From contig NC_089179.1 of the NCBI RefSeq assembly GCF_947507565.1, forward strand, positions 2,249,747 to 2,313,746: a stretch of 64,000 nucleotides of DNA, written 5' to 3'. The notes beneath the pieces were generated by a model that had not been told where the DNA came from, ran no database searches, and worked only from the letters and a program-made list of their open reading frames with translations. Of this stretch, positions 31,254 through 41,099 are shown one piece after another (positions within the stretch are counted from its first letter, which is position 1; each line of letters begins with the position of its first letter). Origin of the DNA: Oscarella lobularis. Taxonomy: Eukaryota > Porifera > Homoscleromorpha > Homosclerophorida > Oscarellidae. The position numbers were made by a program, and so were the translations under genes.

Positions 31254-32368
31254 TTTAATCAGCTTTAGATAGATGTCAGAACAACAGCAACAACAGCGAA
31301 AAAACAGAAACAAAGACATTTTTTTCAGCAAGCACATACATTTGGGAACTAAAGGCAATTCTCGTTAAAAAAGACGTAAAGAACGGAAAAAACTTGCTCA
31401 TAATTTTGCGTCTGAACGACGCTGATGAAAAGCTCGAGGCCGGATTTATGTTAATGTCGCGGCAACGATAATACCGAGTGCAATCTCCGAATATTTCGGA
31501 CAACGTAGTCGCTCCTGGATTCATGCATCTAAATGTAAAAAATTGCGTACACAATTGAACATCAATCTCGACGGAGTTGTACCGGTATTCCACCAATTTC
31601 GTTAAATATAAGTAAGGTTTGGGATTGGACGTCGCCACTTTGTCCACTTGTGATAATATCACTGCCAAACACAATTTTAAAAATCGTCTAAGTCAATTTT
31701 AAAAATCGTATAGGACGATTTTAAATGGTCCAAGACAATTTTAAATATGCCCAAGATTATTTTAAAAATATTCCAAGACAATTTAAAACGTAGAAAGGCA
31801 AACTAGCCAATGTAGAAATATAATATGAAGAGTTAATAAATATACTAAAGACGTGAATTACAACGACATACGTGCTGAGTTGGCTTCCAGAAATTCTTCT
31901 TTAGAGAAATAAAAGCCAACTTTTAAATAAGTATTTAGATTTTTTCTTACGTCCTTGTTCTAAACCTTCAATACGCAAAACTTAAACGAAAAGGATTAAT
32001 CCAGCCTAAATAAAGGTGCTTAAATTCGTCGGAGAGGGGTCCTTCGACTTCGACTGCGGCGGATGGGATTCCGTCGGCGGCAGCGTCATATTCGTCGGAG
32101 AGGGGTTCTTCGTCCACTATCCCCTTGGCGGCAGCGCTAACTGCGGCGCAGGGGATCCTTCGTGTTCGTCGGTTTCGTCATTGTTGCTATCGGTTTCGTG
32201 TGTTATGACCACCTTCGGCCTGTTGGAAAGGCTCAAGAATGGAACATCTTTCGGCGACATTTCATTTCGTGTCACTTTGACGAACATCATTATGTCCTAA
32301 AAATGACGAATTAATCAATCTGTAGTTTTCTAAGGTCTTCCGCTTACGACAACCCATGTAGGTAGGTT
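31254..32368. repeat. 1.1-kb direct duplication, copy 2
   Basis: Same content as copy 1 but cut off at CCCATGTAGGTAGGTT, directly after the splice-donor region of the carried gene. Here that gene lacks its first exon and is presumably dead. Beyond the junction lies a LINE 5' fragment. Confidence 0.9.
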
Positions 32369-32405
32369 CCTACGTTGACTGCCAAACGACGGGACGAAGA
32401 ATGAG

Positions 32406-32651
32406 TCAGATGACGGCGGAAGAGTGCATTTGCCGCAAGTCCAAGAGAACGAATCGGTGCCAAGCTGATTTTAGAGCGCAAACAGAGATACGTTCACACT
32501 GAATGTGAAACCAGGTGTTACAGCTTTCACACAGAATCCCACGTTGACTGGAACGGACGCTTTTTTCACAAACGCCACAAGGAAATTTGATCGGTCCGGG
32601 GTTTAACTCGATGTCTCCACAGGAGATAAGAAGCAGCAAAAAGAATTTCAT
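32406..32651 (-). pseudogene. LINE ORF N-terminus with a 2A-like peptide and PHD finger
   Basis: The frame starts MKFFLLLLISCGDIELNPGP, a hydrophobic leader ending in the 2A consensus (D-x-E-x-N-P-G-P), where ribosome skipping releases the leader. Then comes a PHD-type zinc finger (CGVCEKSVRSSQRGILCESC, WFHIQC). This 2A+PHD start is known at the N-terminus of some CR1/L2-like non-LTR retrotransposons. The rest of the ORF is absent: sequence similarity ends at the duplication junction near 32,370. It could belong with the RT fragment at 26.2-27.1 kb, but they are not contiguous. Confidence 0.7.
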
Positions 32652-32739
32652 TCTCTAGCTACGAAGCGAAATTTTGAGACCCAAGACGAACGGTAAACGT
32701 CACAAGCGGTCTCGACTCTTCGCGTTTTCCTGCGTTGTA

Positions 32740-33700
32740 ATGCCTGAAAAATGTGTCGCAGCCAGTTGCAGCAACAGTAGAGAGCAGGGATTCTCACTTT
32801 TCGCCTTTCCACGAGACCCTGGACTGCGGAAGAAGTGGATCTCGAACGTTCGGCGCACAAGAGCCGGCTGGGCGGGCCCTAGTTTCAGATCCCGCTTGTG
32901 CATTGCTCACTCCGAAAAGAATTGCTTCGCAGAAGACAGTGTGATGTACGCGAAGCTCGGTCTCGGCTCTAAAAGAACTCGTCTTAAGCCAGACGCTTTT
33001 CCCACCATTTTTAAACGCGTCTCCAAAAAACCTTCTCCTGTAAAGAGAAAGCGTTCAGCATTCGAAAAACGCAAAAGAGCTAGGGTCTCTGATTATAGCA
33101 ATTCCAGTACGTAAATGCTTTCCTTTTGGTAGATGGTAGAAGACATCTTGGAGCATGATGAACAAGAATCTGAAGACATGCCTGGCTGCGGCGAACAGTT
33201 AGACGACTGTTTTGACGTTGGAGTGCAGTGTTTGCCGCACATGATCAGTCAAGGTGAACAGTAAATGTTGGTACATCGTTGGTATGAACTGTCAGTCTTA
33301 TTAGGATGTCAGACGTCATTTTTACCTGTTTCTACGAGCGATGCTTCCGTTCAGTGTTCACTGCTCACTGATTCCATCGAGTTTTTGCCCGATGTTGATT
33401 CTTTGTCTGGTGCTGAAGAAGACGATAATAGCTCCACTGATATTGTGGATGTCAATGACCTGAAAGCGTCTCTCTACGAACCGGAAGATTCATCGTCTAA
33501 AACACCGTCTTTGTAGGTTTTAGCCAATTTTTTACCTCATACTTTTTACCATTTAAAGGTCTAACGCTTTTCGTACCGTGAAACGAAATACATTGTTTTT
33601 GAAGCGTGCCTTGTTCAGCTCTTCCAGACCTGTACCCACTTTCATGCAAAGGACGTAAAGGTTCAAATCATCCAAGAGACTATTTGTAGCGATTGCTTCG
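32740..33700 (+). pseudogene. THAP-domain transposon protein, N-terminal part
   Basis: From the ATG at 32,740: MPEKCVAASCSNSREQGFSL, FAFPRDPGLRKKWISNVRR, LCIAHSEKNCF and LKPDAFPTIF form a complete C2CH THAP DNA-binding domain with the closing AxPTIF. A basic stretch follows to about 33,110. Later pieces include DASVQCSLLTDS, an acidic segment (33,265-33,515), and KYIVFEACLVQLFQTCTHFH to a stop near 33,707. This is the arrangement of THAP-DDE-like transposon proteins of cnidarians and fish. The catalytic middle is missing. Confidence 0.65.
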
Positions 33701-33840
33701 ACGGCTAGGCAAACGTAGCCTGCCGAAATCATGTCATTTCTCCAACTGGAGAGAGCCGACTCAATATCTCCTTCGTGGTGCTAAACTAAGTGCTGTCAAA
33801 GAGGCAGAAAATAAACTTAATTAGTACCGTCATTGCTCTC

Positions 33841-34122
33841 TTAGGACGTGAAATTTTTCTTTGTCGAAGCTGCCCTTTTCCTGATCAGGCTCTTTTCAAA
33901 TGTAAAGAAGCCATTTAGATCGGCGGAAGTGTAGTCACAGTGACTGCAGCAGCTGTCGTCTTCTTGCTCGTCTTCAGTGTACGTCTCTAGAGATGAGGGA
34001 ACGTAGAAACTTCCTTTTGCATTTTGTTTCGCGTATAAGTGAACGAACGGACTTGTCCACGTCTCGACCGTGAAGACTTTTAAGGCTGTAGAGTAGAACG
34101 GCAGTTGAGGAATGTTCATCAC
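33841..34122 (-). CDS. unrecognised open frame between the THAP-transposon halves
   Basis: 93 codons starting MMNIPQLPFYSTALKVFTVE with an acidic, Cys-containing centre (DEQEDDSCCSHCDYTSAD) and a basic end. It lies on the opposite strand where the THAP transposase core should be. It may be an exon of an inserted element. No family recognised. Confidence 0.25.
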   Translation of the reverse strand: MMNIPQLPFYSTALKVFTVETWTSPFVHLYAKQNAKGSFYVPSSLETYTEDEQEDDSCCSHCDYTSADLNGFFTFEKSLIRKRAASTKKNFTS

Positions 34123-34149
34123 GACCGGCTCTGCCGAACTTCTGCAAAT

Positions 34150-34428
34150 GTTCCTATTATGTCATGTGCATACCAGAGTAGTCTACCTGAAAAGTTGACA
34201 AAATTTGCTCACCCTGGCGCTTTAGAAGTCTTTCACAATGTTGTCTTGAAATATGCCCCCAAAAGGATTCATTTCAGCTACAAGACGATGTTAGCGAGGC
34301 TACGGCTGGCAGTGCTCGATCACAACAGTAAGATCAAGCAAGAACTAACGCAAACAAAAAACAAATCAAGACGGATCAAAACGGTACAAGAAGGAGTGGT
34401 GCTAACGAAAGAAGGAATGGACCATTAA
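34150..34428 (+). pseudogene. C-terminal fragment of the THAP-transposon protein
   Basis: LTKFAHPGALEVFHNVVLKY, then APKRIHFSYKTMLARLRLAV and LDHN match the conserved C-terminal motif (H.G.LEV.HS..LKY.PKR.HF.Y..M.AR..LA.LDHN) of the THAP-transposon family represented at 32.7 kb. Its position 450 bp downstream, on the same strand, suggests one internally deleted gene. Confidence 0.6.
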
Positions 34429-35230
34429 AGAAATGCACTCTAACAAGTCAACTGATTTCATACATGGCTTGGCCCACGGCGTGGTGAAAAGACGAGAAAA
34501 TGACACAGCATCGTTTCTGCGCGCTGGTTCCTTGGTTTTGGAGCCGATTTTCACATGGGTTCTATTCATGAGTTTGCTTTTGAGGCTGTATGCTATTTGG
34601 GGAGATTGGTGTGGGTTAGGGGGGCCATTGCGGGCGCTGGTTCACGTGAGTGGGGTGTGTCGGTTTCGCATGGCCTTAGTAACGGATGTTAGGGTTCCAG
34701 GATAGTATGGTGGCTTTTTGTTTGTTTTTAGAGTGGGTATAGGGGTTAGTGTTAGGGGTGGAGTAGGTTACGCTTTGGTTTTGTGATTTTTAGTTATTAT
34801 CGAGTTTTTTCAAAAGGACATGATATGGAGGTTCCGATAGGTTGCGGAAACGCAGGATTCAGACCATTAATAGGGGTTATTAACATGCGCTACACTCAAT
34901 CTGCGTCTGAACTGCACGACTCTGAATGATTTTCACTCTCTTCTCCTTCGTAAGAATCATGCTTAAAGCGCATACTTTTTCTCCAAGGCTGCTCTTGCTG
35001 TTTGTCGTATTGCAGGATGAAGATGAGCAGCAAGAAACGGTTCGATCGTCAGTCGCTCCCGGACTCTCTTGCTGACGCCAGGAACTTGCTTCCGTCTCCT
35101 CAGATAAAACAGTCTTCTCTTCAGTATCGCCAAATGCCATCTCGAAACAAGAAAGTAGGCGATCTTGCTGTCTGACCGTTGCGGGCAGGTCATTTTGGGA
35201 GTCGTCAATAGAAAATATATGACTGCTGTT
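34429..35230. other. no recognised gene; T/G-rich tract 34,540-34,800
   Basis: A plus-strand G/T-rich stretch (GGGTTAGGGG-like words) and an AT-rich remainder. The minus-strand frame at 34,963-35,208 reads basic sequence without a motif. It might be the 3' end of the helicase relic next door. Confidence 0.4.
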
Positions 35231-35783
35231 CTAGAAGGTATCCTCGATCAATCGATCTGTAAGTCCAGTAGCAACAGAACTGCTCATGTAAGTGGGAAAA
35301 GGGCAGATGTTTTTTCTCACCTCGAAAAGCAAGTCCATTAGCTGTTTGTGCGCTTCAGGACGTACTGCTCGTTCTCTAATTGTCACAATATCTTCATTAT
35401 CATTATCACTTCCTTCCATGGTGGCCTTCGCTGAGCACAGAGAGCAGTTGCACTTTTGCTGACAAATATCACAGCATCTGTGGGTTGCTTCAATAGGTTC
35501 CCGACCCTTTTGCCCAATTCATCTAGAATTAAGTTCCGGCGGCATATGATAGTGTTCAATGCGTACTTTTTCATAGTGCTGTCTGCTGTCCTCAGTTGTT
35601 TTCCATGATAGCAGAGGCAGGCAGTAGATGGAAGACCGTAGCGCCCAGCTCTTCCACGCTGTTGAATATACTGCTCAAGCAAGTTTAGAGGCCCGTAGTT
35701 AATGACAAACCGTACGTTAGGAAAGTCCATCCCCATTCCCAGGGCGATTGTTGCTATAACAACTCGACACGATCCATCCCTCT
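35231..35783 (-). pseudogene. RecQ-like helicase fragment (C-terminal helicase domain)
   Basis: After an acceptor near 35,784 the minus strand reads GSCRVVIATIALGMGMDFPN, then VRFVINYGPLNLLEQYIQQRGRAGR. These are motif V (ATxALGMGxDxP) and motif VI (QxxGRAGR) of RecQ-type superfamily 2 helicases. A Cys-rich block (ACLCYHGKQL ... CRRNLILDELG) follows, as in RecQ zinc-binding regions. Motifs I-IV were not found. Such partial RecQ copies are frequent in transposon-rich animal genomes. Confidence 0.65.
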
Positions 35784-36087
35784 AGAAAAAGGAGAAGCAA
35801 TGAACGCCTTGTCTTGAGACCCAGTAGAGCTGTGATAGATCGCATAAAGTCAGTTAGCAGGACTTCTCTCGCCATCTGCGGACAGAAAAGATAAGCTGCC
35901 AGGAAGGCCGACTCCTTACTGACGAGATGGTGCTTTTTTCCTCGTCTCTTCGCTAGGTTTGCTGTATGCGCAGGACTATAAACTGTCCACTGAGCGTCAT
36001 GCGATCACCGCGCGGCCCGGTTTGAGGCAACCGGAGCCACTTTTTCTCGACTTTCGAAAAGAAAGCTTACCAGCGCGCGGATCTCAA

Positions 36088-37755
36088 ATGGATCATCACA
36101 AGAAATGCCTTCTTTCCCTGTGTCGCGTTTGCTCAAAGCTGATTTCGTCGCGTGCGAGAAGAACGAAGGATTGCGCTGAATGCGCTACAGCCATCAAAGA
36201 GGCCTTTTTGATCGACATCGCGAACGACTCTTCCGAGTTGCATCCGTCCAAGCTGTGCGAGAGTTGCATTGACGTGACTGCTCGTCACAAAGTGGCAAAA
36301 GAAGCGGGTTGAATGTACCGATCGACGCAGAACGTCGTCAGCTCTTGGCCTAAGCATGTCGACAGATCTTGCTATATTTGCGATCTCCACTGCAAACTCT
36401 CGAAGCCCGGGCGACATCCGGCGAAGAGAAAGAAGCTTCTCGGTCCTCCGAAGCGAAGCAGCGTCAGGGCGCTCGGGGACTTCCTTCATTCTATAGCCCT
36501 ACCCCCATTCAAATCGTTATCATTCTCCCAAAAGCTGTATCCATATTTTGTGACAGAAAGCAACTCGTCGCATGTTATAGAGCAGCTTCTCTGCTTTATA
36601 TGCGGCGATATCACAGAAAGGCCGATTGATGCGAGCTGCCACCACATAGCTTGTATGAAATGTCTCGTTAAACAATACGGCGATTTCCACTTGGGAGAGG
36701 ACTGGACCTGCTCAGCAAAAGACTGCTTTACTGTTTTTAGAAGCAGCAATTGCCATCTCTCATTCAGCGAACTGGGAACGTTCGCTGCCGTTCACAAGCT
36801 TGTTGATTTCTCTTTGCGCTCGCTCGAAGTACGCTGACCTCCAGGCAAGATTCAAAAAAGTAATTGTGTCTTTAGGTACGCTGTTCAAAAGGCTGCGGAG
36901 CTGTGTTTTCGTACGGCTCGCTGAAAGACCATGTTTGTCAGCAAGTTCATCATTTGCCTGTCACACCCCTGAGGCGGGTTCGGTCGCTTGAAAACATCTC
37001 AAGCATAGCAACACCAGACACAGTTCAAAAAAGCAAGCTGGCGCCGTTATTCAACGATTGCTTAGCAAGAAGAGGGGAACTACAGATGACATTGTTCTTA
37101 GTCTTCCAACAGGAAATCGAGGGCAGGTATAGAGAAATCGAGGGCAGGTATAGAGAAACTAAAAAACAGCTTTGCCGTTTGTAATACATTTTGGTGTAGA
37201 CATTAAATCTCGCGAACCTGGGTTGTCCAAGAATTCCTTCTGATCGTGCCTCTACCCGAACGCTAAGTGATCGCACAGCCCGATTAGAGAGACTTCGCGC
37301 TTGCGTGAATGGGGGTGCGGTCAACGACGTGAGCTCTCGTGCTCAACTGCGGCACGAAGTACATCAAACGACGAAGGAAGAACGCCGAGATCTACTCAGA
37401 GACGCCGGATTCGTAGTTTCTTCCCCTCAGCAAATGGATGAAAGAACTAGTCTTGCTCTGAAAGCCGATCTTGGCCTGCCTTGGGCGAGACTTCGAATAC
37501 TTCGTCGGTAAAACGATTCTCTGCGAGTATTTTAAACTATCTAAACGCACTTCCGTCAGATGGCTTGCAAATTGAGGAGTGAGAATCCCGGGAGAACAGA
37601 AGGACCGAGAGCTAATGAGAGAGTTGGTCCCGGAGGATATTAGAGCGGAAATGACTGTTTTCAGCTTCAAGTCCGCAAGTAATGTCATCCTCAAGCCTGC
37701 TCCACTTGTATAGATTGATGACTTGTCAAAGGCCATCGCATCGGCGTTGGAAGAA
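36088..37755 (+). pseudogene. transposase relic with a RAG1-like N-terminus and RING finger
   Basis: From the ATG at 36,088: CLLSLCRVCSKL, FLIDIANDSSELHPSKLCES, then across a TGA (36,310-36,312) SSWPKHVDRSCYICDLHCK and KRKKLL. This is the order of the RAG1 N-terminal region (CRxC...F.IDV..D...HP..FC..C...W..H...C.IC). A RING finger follows (LLCFICGDITERPIDASCHH, IACMKCLV). A 47-bp intron (36,829-36,875) joins SLE|VRCSKGCGAVFSYGSLKDHV, a C2H2 finger as after the RAG1 RING. Later blocks include RRDLLRDAGFVVSSPQQMDE, LKADLGLPWARLRILRRW, then a TGA (37,573), ELMRELVPEDIRAEM and a TAG (37,711). Three stops make it dead. It most resembles the N-RAG-type transposons of molluscs. Confidence 0.7.
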
Positions 37756-37756
37756 T

Positions 37757-38992
37757 TGAATAGGTCCTGCCCTCTCTTGTTCTTCCCCCTCATTTCCCCA
37801 CGTCCGTTTCTGTGCTTACTGCTGGCCGCTTTTTGCATTCTTTAGGTTTCTCAAAAGTCAGCGCGAACCGGAAGTCGGTTTACCTTGACGGTCACGAGAG
37901 GTTTGCTAAATTGTTACACTTGTTGCTGACAAAAATGCTAACGTTTATCCTTTTGCAGACCTGACGTGGTCGCGTACAGAAAACAATTTCTGGATACGAT
38001 GTTCGCCCTTCAGTCAACGCACAAATGCCCTCCACTGCCATTAAACAACAAAGAGGATGTCGGCAGCACAATTGGTACATATTTTCGGCATGCATGTTAG
38101 AACTTCTGCAGTAACTGTTGCAGGGTTTGACGAAGGCAAGGTCCTGGTGACCATTTATCACAACGAGAGCACCTTCTCATCTAATGATCAGTCGCTCATG
38201 TGGGCTCAGCCAGATCAAACTGCTTTGAAGCCCAAGCTAAACAAGGAATGTCAAAATAGCTGCTTATACAGGTACCGAAATTTGCCTTGCAAGGCAGAGG
38301 GGCTGGTCTCATGGTCTCTGACTTCATCGAAGAGCACGGAGGATATCTCCAGCACGATGGGGTCTTCGGTTAGTCTAGACATAAATACGATTAATTAGGG
38401 AATCAATTTATTTTTTTATTTATAGCTCGATCAGTACTTGAGATTGGATCTCATTGGGAAGGCTACTGGAACAGGGACAAATTCATCGCCCAACTGGAGA
38501 CTGCGCTGGACATCGCGGAGAAGCGCTACAACCCACGTGAACACACTTGTTTGGGTGTTCGATCAAAGGTATACTGAAATAAATACGAATAATATTACAA
38601 TTTTTCAGCTAAATTATTTTTGCAGTACCTGTCACAAAGCTATGGCTGACGATGCTCTAGTTTGACATGCATCTAGAATGCATGTCAAAAGCGGCGGCGT
38701 TCAGCCATTGATGCGTGACACGGTCTATCGTGGGGTGGCTCAATCGATGGTGAATGCTAATGGGGAACCAAAGGGCCTTAGACAGGTTTTATCTAAGAAA
38801 ATATTTGCCTTTTAATTAGATGGATAATTTAGGTTCTTACGGAGAGGGGAGTTGATTGCACCAACATGAAGCAACCAGAAATGTCGGCCATTCTATCACA
38901 GCATGAGGACTTCGCCAGTGAACGCTGTCTGGCCCAACAGCTTATTGAAGGAAGAGGACATCACGCGCTATTTCTTCCTAAATTCCATTGTG
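37757..38992 (+). pseudogene. DDE transposase copy C, truncated at its 3' end
   Basis: Exon blocks in order: FPTSVSVLTAGRFLHSLGFS and VSANRKSVYLDGHER; PDVVAYRKQFLDTMFALQST; VTIYHNESTFSSNDQSLMWA (the first catalytic Asp is Asn here); AGLMVSDFIEEHGGYLQHDG; VLEIGSHWEGYWNRDKFIAQ; WVFDQSTCHKAM; VLTERGVDCTNM; RGHHALFLPKFHCD. Similarity breaks off exactly before the NPIE motif. A TGA lies just after MADDALV. Its 5' end abuts the RAG1-like relic without a clear boundary. No HIRAN gene follows before the terminal repeat at 39.5 kb, so this may be an internally deleted copy. Confidence 0.65.
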
Positions 38993-39491
38993 ATGCGCGC
39001 GTTAGATGAAAAATCGTAAAGTTTCACCACTTCCTTCTCAAAAACGAAGCCGAATTCAGCAAATCGCTATTATGAAAAGTTAGACAAGCTCTTTTTCTCT
39101 AGGTTTGTCAAAATAACTGCGGTTGGGATCGATCGGTAAAGCGAGAAAATCGAAGAAATTCGGACCACCTAATTTCACGAATTTCGATCTTTAGCGAAAA
39201 CGGTAGATCTAATCGAAAATCGCTATTATGAATTTTTAGATATTTTTATAAGGTACCCGATGAAGCAAGTAGCTCTTCAAGCGATCGCCGAATGAAACAG
39301 AAAAACGATAAGACGTCTAACAAGTGAAATCGTAGCGTAAAGTGGATTTCTGAAGGTTCATGAAAGAATTTCGTCGCGTTTTTTGGCTTAAGAAGGAGGT
39401 CAATGTGTATTTTATTCGAAAATTGAAGTAAGGAGTAAAAAATATTTTGAAATTTGAAATTTCGCGCATTTTAGCGCACGGGGGTCGTTTT
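38993..39491. other. AT-rich non-coding end of copy C
   Basis: Contains a repeated AAATCGCTATTATGAA word (39,064 and 39,218). No gene is seen, and the HIRAN gene expected by analogy is absent. Confidence 0.5.
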
Positions 39492-39517
39492 GGAAGTTTA
39501 TGCTGATTGGTACTGTA
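39492..39517. repeat. terminal repeat of DDE copy C
   Basis: GGAAGTTTATGCTGATTGGTACTGTA matches the right end of copy B closely (GGAAGTTTATGCTGATTCGCACCGTA). Read inward it starts TACAGTACCAATCAGC. Confidence 0.55.
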
Positions 39518-39525
39518 GAAGCTTT

Positions 39526-39934
39526 CTAATTCGGAGCGGAACAGGCCACTGCCTTAGTCCTTGGCGTTGCGCTGCTGCTGCTGCTGCTTCCTGCATCAGC
39601 GCTACTCGCAGAGAGATTCATCTTCTTCTTCGGAGGGACAAAATCGATTTCGGCTGTTGGAGCGAAGAGAGCCGCTTTTCCAGATAGATCAGCCCACCGA
39701 CATGGTACTGACGTACACGATGCATTATTTGCCCTTTCTGCTGTATAAATGGCAGCAAATAGCAGAGCCGCCACGTGCGAGCACGCTTCACCCAATCCTG
39801 CCATGCACGTGCAGTGGGCACATAAGACGGTTCCATTCTCTTCGGCTCCCACCCAAGTGCGTAAATACGGAGCGTTCACTGCTTGAGAATGTCCAACCTT
39901 ACCGACGACGACGTATTTGATGGCTTCGCTACAC
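39526..39934 (-). pseudogene. SWIM zinc-finger protein, 3' part (split by the P element)
   Basis: The frame EAIKYVVVGKVGHSQAVNAP leads into VLCAHCTCMAGLGEACSHVA, a textbook SWIM finger (CxCx(n)CxH), then a Ser-rich tail. Proteins of this type often accompany YqaJ-like nucleases in transposon-rich invertebrate genomes; no nuclease is seen here. The frame begins immediately outside the P-element end, and the 5' part lies beyond the other end (44,487-44,854). Confidence 0.75.
39928..39934. repeat. P-element target duplication, left copy (GCTACAC)
   Basis: GCTACAC here and at 44,484-44,490. With an eighth mismatched base this fits the 8-bp duplication made by P elements. Confidence 0.8.
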
Positions 39935-40015
39935 CATAGATTAAATAGAGATGGATAGGCAACTCCGCATCACGTGACCACTTTCGCTGAAGCTAGGGTC
40001 TTTGCGGATTTGCAT

Positions 40016-40998
40016 ATGGACGTATTTCGCGCTGCCGTCGACTTTGTTGTCCACGAAAAGATTGTGTCATCTTCGAACAGTCGAACGAAGCACATCGATG
40101 ACGAAGGAAGAGCAGTACTTGCCACTTCGGACGACGTCCTTCGTGGAGCCGCTTTACAAATCGTTTCGGCTATCGAAGAGTGCGTCGACGTGTCGTCCAC
40201 CTATCGTTCGTTGGTGAGACGCCGCGCACATGCCGAGATGGCCTTTCGAAGGGTCCGATTTACGTCTCTGTCACTCATATGGGGGAGCCTATACGGGATT
40301 CTTCATATGGAGATGTCCGACCAAATATTTCCGCAGTCGGTTAACGATAAAATATTTGAGTCACTTCTGTCCGCCAAAATGTTAGCTATTGGCAAATCAT
40401 CTTTGGAGGAATTGCCAGACTGTCAATACCATCTGTCATCGGATGAATTGAATGCCCTGCGCTATGCCGCCGGATTTATTCCATTTAAGCTGCTCAAGCG
40501 CTATAACCAAGGCGCTGCAGAAGGCAAACGACAAGTTATTGCATGCTTGGAAGAATGCGAAAAGGAGACGAGGAAGATGAAATCGATGATACGTCGTCGC
40601 AATGGGTTATGCAAATTGATCGAGGTGCCCTCTTCAGAATTAACCAAGCTACTTTTTCTTTCTTCGTCGCTGTCGAGAGCATTGTGGGGCGACATTTGGC
40701 AACCCATCTGATTTCCAGCGACCATAGCAGACAGGAATTTAGGCAGAAGATTGTTGAGAACGACGAGGTACAAATGCATTGGGACGGGCTGTCCTCTTGT
40801 GTAGATGACGAAAGAGAGGCTGTCCTTCTTCTTGCGGAAGTTGTGGAAATGTGGATGGCTTTTCTAAAACATCTGCGTGGCTTGAAGAATACAAACAAAA
40901 GAAGAGTAAGACAGTACGAAAGAGCAAGAGCTTACGAAAGTCCCTACAGAACACTAATGATACTGAATGTGCGTGAGTACATGCATTGTGAACTATCT
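40016..40998 (+). pseudogene. second gene of the P element, conserved accessory protein
   Basis: The ATG at 40,016 directly abuts the inverted repeat. The protein runs MDVFRAAVDFVVHEKIVSSS, HLSSDELNALRYAAGFIPFK, LLKRYNQGAAEGKRQVIACL. After a frame change near 40,555 it reads TSSQWVMQIDRGALFRINQA and TFSFFVAVESIVGRHL, and after another near 40,880 WLEEYKQKKSKTVRKSKSLR to a TGA at about 40,998. The pattern (LS..ELNAIRY.SG.V..KL...Y, RGGLF..N..TF.FF.AIE, SKSLRK) recurs in uncharacterised invertebrate proteins near P/THAP transposons. Function unknown. Two frameshifts disable it here. Confidence 0.65.
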
Positions 40999-41099
40999 AG
41001 CTGTAATGAGATCACTAACGGTTGACATGACCCTCTCATGCTTTCTTTACTCGCGTGCTTCTTCTGCGTTTTGGAAGTGGGGTGTCGTCTACTACTTCT

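Noticed and set aside
36313..36489. the reading that the RAG1-like protein starts at 36,313
   Set aside because: The upstream frame is the same frame, interrupted only by TGA 36,310-36,312, and carries the matching CRxC and HPxxxC motifs.
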